DNA from: Phycomyces nitens
Taxonomy: Eukaryota > Mucoromycota > Mucoromycetes > Mucorales > Phycomycetaceae
Length of the DNA stretch: 64,000 nt
Reading direction: 5' to 3'
NCBI GenBank assembly: GCA_022702545.1
Contig: JAHRBC010000001.1
Location: forward strand, 1,860,001 to 1,924,000
Positions within the stretch are counted from its first letter, which is position 1, and each line of letters starts with the position of its first letter. Positions 60,829 to 64,000 of the stretch are shown piece after piece. Under the pieces are notes generated by a model. It was not told the origin of the DNA and made no database searches. It saw nothing but the letters and a program-made list of their open reading frames with translations. Made by a program: the position numbers and the translations under genes.

Positions 60829-61464
60829 ATGTCAGATGTAGCAAGAAAAGAGAGTGAAAAGGTAATTCAGGTTGGCAATCGTTTCTCATGTTGATGGTTT
60901 GATTTACAGCAAGGTGAAATAGCCTCATCTGACTCATCTCAGACAATGAGACAAAAGTACGAGGACGCAAAGCTGGAATTGCAAGGACTTCTTGGACGGA
61001 AGAAGCAAGTGGACGCCAATCTAGTGAGTATATTAAAGAGTTGGCGACTGGCATTAACTCTTAAAAGGTCAATCTGGAGACCCATATATACCTATTCGAA
61101 GGCTCTTACTTGGAAGACACCCAGAATACTGGAAACATCATTCGTGGATTTGATGGGTATCTCAGTAATCGGATCGATAAGAAGAAGCAAAAGCACACTG
61201 AGCTAGACCGATTGTTTTCATTGTCGTCTTCTACCTATCAAAAGGTAAGGTCCCAAGATAATGATTAATATTGATGTTGTTGGCTAGGCACTTGCGCTGG
61301 CTGATGAAAAGGATCAAGAGTCCAGCCAGGATGATCGGTCTACATACAGTTCAGAGTCGCTGACAATGCGCAAGAAGCGTAAACTAAAGCTGATTGATGG
61401 ATCGAGAAGGAAGAAGAGGTTTGATTCGATTGATAATTCAGAGGAAGATGAAGTCAATGAATAA
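60829..61464 (+). CDS. EAF6: NuA4 histone acetyltransferase subunit Eaf6
   Basis: Exons 60829-60861, 60910-61023, 61068-61244 and 61288-61464 give 166 aa. The Eaf6/MEAF6 core is present: [38 protein letters not shown], then [11 protein letters not shown]. The coiled helix binds the acetyltransferase module of NuA4 (and NuA3/HBO1 complexes). The C-terminal tail is basic then acidic ([18 protein letters not shown], then SEEDEVNE). Eaf3, another NuA4 subunit, is encoded 49 kb upstream in the same window. Pmp3 follows 168 bp downstream on the same strand. Confidence 0.93.
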
Positions 61465-61631
61465 GTGGGATGTGCACGGACACTATCTGATTTCATGCCG
61501 CCTACTGTATTTTCACAAAAAAATAATAATGAACCGGGTCAGGAATGAAGTCACTAGCTTGTCAGACTTGGAGGGACTACAAGGGCCCTGTCTGTTTTCA
61601 ATTCTTGCTTCTTCTTTCTCTTTAACCAAAA

Positions 61632-61965
61632 ATGACCTACTCTTCAAGAGACATTGCCCTTTTTATTGTTGCCTTTTTCTTCTCGCCTCTTGCCGTGTTC
61701 ATCAAGCGTGGCTGCGGAGTTGATCTCTTGATCAATATCTGCTTGTTTATTTTTGGTGCCTGTGAGTGTTTATGTTTGTGTTTGTGGTGGAAACCAGAGC
61801 TAAAACAGATATCTAGTGCCCGGTATTATTCATGGTTTCTACATCGTCCACAAGTACAATGATACTTTTGAGGATCTTGAGCAGGGAGGACTAGGATACC
61901 AGGCTGTCCCATCCGATGAGCCTACCAGGGTTGTCTATGGAGCGACCCACGATAATGGCAAGTGA
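61632..61965 (+). CDS. PMP3: Pmp3/YqaE plasma-membrane proteolipid
   Basis: Exons 61632-61761 and 61817-61965 give 92 aa. Two transmembrane helices with the UPF0057 signature: IVAFFFSPLAVFIKRGCG, DLLINICLFIFGALPGIIHGFYIV. The extra C-terminal tail of about 30 residues (DTFEDLEQGGLGYQAVPSDE) resembles the yeast Sna2/Sna4 type rather than the shortest Pmp3. These proteins influence membrane potential, salt tolerance or vacuolar sorting. The intron lies in the family-typical second helix. Confidence 0.92.
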
Positions 61966-62918
61966 AATATATAGTGATATTAGTTGAACAGCATATCTCT
62001 AAACCGTCTTAATAGAATAACAAGGGCTATAACAAGCACTGCTTTTTTCTCTATACCTTGAAATCCTTAAATGTATTTTAATACCCGATCACCTTTATGA
62101 ATCTCTTTATTGAATGATTTATTTATTTATTATTTTCAAAGTAATAGTAATAATAATAATTATAATAACAATTATAATAATAATAATAATAATAATGATA
62201 ATTAAATTCCACGTAACTAAAATCCAGAGTGTCTAGCTGATCAACTGTTAATGATGACAATGATGATGTTAATGATGATGATGATGGCAAGGTCCATATA
62301 TATATATATATACTATATTATATATTTTATAATATGATACATTTTAAAATGCGCGTTTCTTTATTTTTATTTTATAGAATTAAATAAAATATAAAAAAAA
62401 TATAAAAAATATAAAAAAAAAACCAGACGCGCAAATGCGTGACATTTAAGAACATTCAAATTCCGGAGCGCGTAATTTTCGCGCTTTTTTTTTTGCAAAA
62501 AGGGGTTCAGGCACGCTTTCATATTAGATTTAACTTTTTTTTTTTTCCTTCTTCTTTTCGTCTTGGTTCTGATACACGCGCCAAGGCACGAACAATAGGC
62601 TTCACTAGAGCCAATCTTGTGTTTTTTCTCACTCTCTATTTTTTTTAATAATAATAAAATAATAATAATTAAAAAATAAATTATAGACCCTTGGATTTTT
62701 TATTTAAATATATTTATAAATGATATAATGTCTATACATGTATATAGCTTTATACATTTTATTCATATATATATATATATATATACTCATACCATTTTTC
62801 AATTGTCCATATTTTCTCTTTTCCTTTAAGCTTGGTTACTGCTTTCAATAATTTTCTATACATTATTACTATTATTACTATTTTTTAATTATTTTTACAT
62901 ACTTTTTGTTTAATTATA
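61966..62918. other. Intergenic region with microsatellites and GCGC sites
   Basis: ATA/ATT runs at about 62150-62195, GAT run near 62266-62290, TA run near 62297-62310 and 62765-62784. The GCGC cluster is described separately. No coding sequence seen; a 69-codon frame at 62439-62648 is hydrophobic and unlikely. Confidence 0.5.
62348..62582. promoter_or_regulatory. Cluster of E2F/MBF-like GCGC sites upstream of the Whi5-like gene
   Basis: Within 235 bp of very AT-rich DNA there are AATGCGCGTTT (62348), ACGCGCAAATGCG (62427), GAGCGCGTAATTTTCGCGC (62466, an inverted pair containing TTTTCGCGC) and ACGCGCC (62576). These fit the TTTSGCGC/ACGCGT class bound by E2F-DP or yeast MBF at G1/S genes. 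Binding is inferred from sequence only. Confidence 0.45.
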
Positions 62919-63528
62919 ATGTATCACACCGATTTAAATACCACTTTACACCTCTCAGAACACCATCTTCCTCCACATGACAGTCCTCCCTCTGCGATAA
63001 AGAGCCCATCACATCACCACCACCAGTACACCCAGGGTACTGAGAAAGATGTCACCAAAGTAAGAATCTGGATCCCTTGTATATCAATAAACCATCATTA
63101 CAACATTACCATTCTCGCCTCCATGTTTTTCTTTAATATTTGTTATATAAATAAATAAATAATACGATAAATTGTATCTTTAGCACCTAGAGATCCTAAA
63201 GACTCGTCTTGGATTTGCTCGTTTCAAATTAAAAAACGGTTGGGAAAAAAACGGCCTTCAGGATGTCGAGGGCATGTGGAAAGAAAGACAAAAGAAGATA
63301 GTCGATCAGATACCAACTCCTCGGATGACTCAACGTGATATAATTGAAAAGCGTGTCTATATTCAATCTCCCGGTGCACGATCCGCACAGACCAAGAGAG
63401 CAAGGTTAACGCGCTCCCTATCCAACCCAACTGAACTCTTGGATTCCAAAGATCGCACAGACTCCCTTACGTTTGCCTGTGCAACTGCAGCATACAGACC
63501 AAGGGCAAAAGACGATAGTTTTCTATAG
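62919..63528 (+). CDS. Whi5/Nrm1-like G1/S repressor candidate
   Basis: Exons 62919-63059 and 63184-63528 give 161 aa. After a histidine/proline-rich N-terminus, the second exon starts with HLEILKTRLGFARFKLKNGW, then EKNGLQDVEGMWKERQ. This follows the LxxRLxxAxxKhxxGW pattern of the GTB motif by which Whi5 and Nrm1 bind the SBF/MBF transcription factors. The remainder is basic and serine-rich with possible CDK sites (IPTPR, QSPGAR). The assignment rests on this one motif; a general hypothetical protein remains possible. The GCGC cluster upstream supports cell-cycle expression. Confidence 0.6.
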
Positions 63529-63852
63529 TTTTCATTCTGGCCATTCCAATTCACTAGTGTAGTTGCTTGGTCAAGGTCGAATTTGATTACTTATTATTAT
63601 TATTATTGTATTATTGTATTAAACATTTGAATATCCATATATCTCTAACAACCTCTACATCTTATGTATTCAGATGTCAATATCCACTCCATATTCAATT
63701 GACTATCCTCATTTGCCAATTCTGGTACACAATAAACATTCTGATCCCATTCTACAAAGTTTCCTTTTACCAGCCAGACCAATAGTCTTTCTAGTCTCTG
63801 GTCCAAGACTTGGCTGCACCATTCGATCTCTAGCCCATCTGCCACAAGCTGA
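63529..63852. other. Convergent spacer
   Basis: ATT microsatellite near 63587-63620, then 3' flank of the minus-strand gene entering from the right edge. No gene seen. Confidence 0.5.
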
Positions 63853-64000
63853 TCACTGTCCATGTACGTCTCTTGCAAGATAAGGCTGGGGTCTGTATTG
63901 GGGACCATAGTTAGGTATGTCGAGATAGGCATCAGGGAAAGAAAGGATCTCGATCAAACCATCCTTGACATTATTAACAAAAAAAATGGCCAACAATAGA
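63853..64000 (-). CDS. 3' end of an unidentified protein, cut by the window edge
   Basis: Minus-strand frame running off the right end and stopping at TGA (63853-63855). The visible C-terminus reads FVNNVKDGLIEILSF, PDAYLDIPNYGPQYRPQPYL, ARDVHGQ. Its composition is clearly protein-like, but I do not recognise the family and cannot place the upstream exons. Confidence 0.55.
   Translation of the reverse strand, partial: LLLAIFFVNNVKDGLIEILSFPDAYLDIPNYGPQYRPQPYLARDVHGQ

Noticed and set aside
62266..62310. GAT/TA-rich run as a structured regulatory element
   Set aside because: Ordinary microsatellite of a kind seen many times in the window.

Overview
The window is nuclear DNA of a filamentous fungus, most likely an early-diverging Mucoromycota (Mucorales-type) species. 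The evidence is very AT-rich intergenic DNA, protein genes split by many introns of about 45-90 nt with GT-AG (and several GC-AG) borders, a full set of eukaryotic genes (TFIIA, profilin, NuA4 subunits, Cwf19, NOSIP), a zygomycete-type gene of unknown function, and one intron with every hallmark of a U12-type AT-AC intron. The minor spliceosome is lost in most fungi but reported from some Mucoromycota. The species assignment is inference. All exon-intron models below were built by hand from splice signals, reading phase and family motifs; the complete multi-exon models sum to whole codons.

Layout. 1-8 kb: a tRNA-Leu(CAG), a five-exon gene of unknown function with a striking hairpin at a splice donor, an identical 204-bp tandem duplication, and a decayed LINE-type retrotransposon whose endonuclease region is split by a 298-bp solo LTR with a 5-bp target duplication. 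8-16 kb: four same-strand genes: TFIIA large subunit (long polyQ), an MRG15/Eaf3 chromo-barrel protein, a lipid-droplet-associated hydrolase and the DEAD-box rRNA helicase Rrp3/DDX47. 16-24 kb: an intronless F-box protein, a gene-poor stretch, an ankyrin protein and a Pho85/Cdk5 kinase carrying the AT-AC intron. 24-28 kb: L-2-hydroxyglutarate dehydrogenase, a sugar nucleotidyltransferase and profilin, all on the minus strand. 29-36 kb: F-BAR/RhoGAP, NOSIP (minus) and Cwf19-like. 36-46 kb: a novel repeat protein with a CaaX box (minus), N-acetylglutamate synthase, the Rab-GAP Gyp1/TBC1D22 and an Nrg1-like zinc-finger protein (minus).

45.5-52 kb and 56.6-60.8 kb are gene-poor, AT-rich and full of microsatellites. 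Between and after them lie a dTDP-glucose 4,6-dehydratase-like gene, an arrestin-like adaptor with a PPxY motif, Eaf6, a Pmp3 proteolipid, a Whi5/Nrm1-like protein preceded by a cluster of GCGC (E2F/MBF-like) sites, and the 3' end of an unidentified minus-strand gene.

There are no operons. Loose themes are chromatin and transcription (TFIIA, Eaf3, Eaf6, Nrg1-like), splicing (Cwf19, NOSIP), cortical actin and membrane traffic (profilin, RhoGAP, Gyp1, arrestin, possibly the CaaX protein), and nucleotide-sugar metabolism. The best candidates for something undescribed are the five-repeat CaaX protein, the AT-AC intron, and the hairpin over competing splice donors in the unknown gene near the left end.
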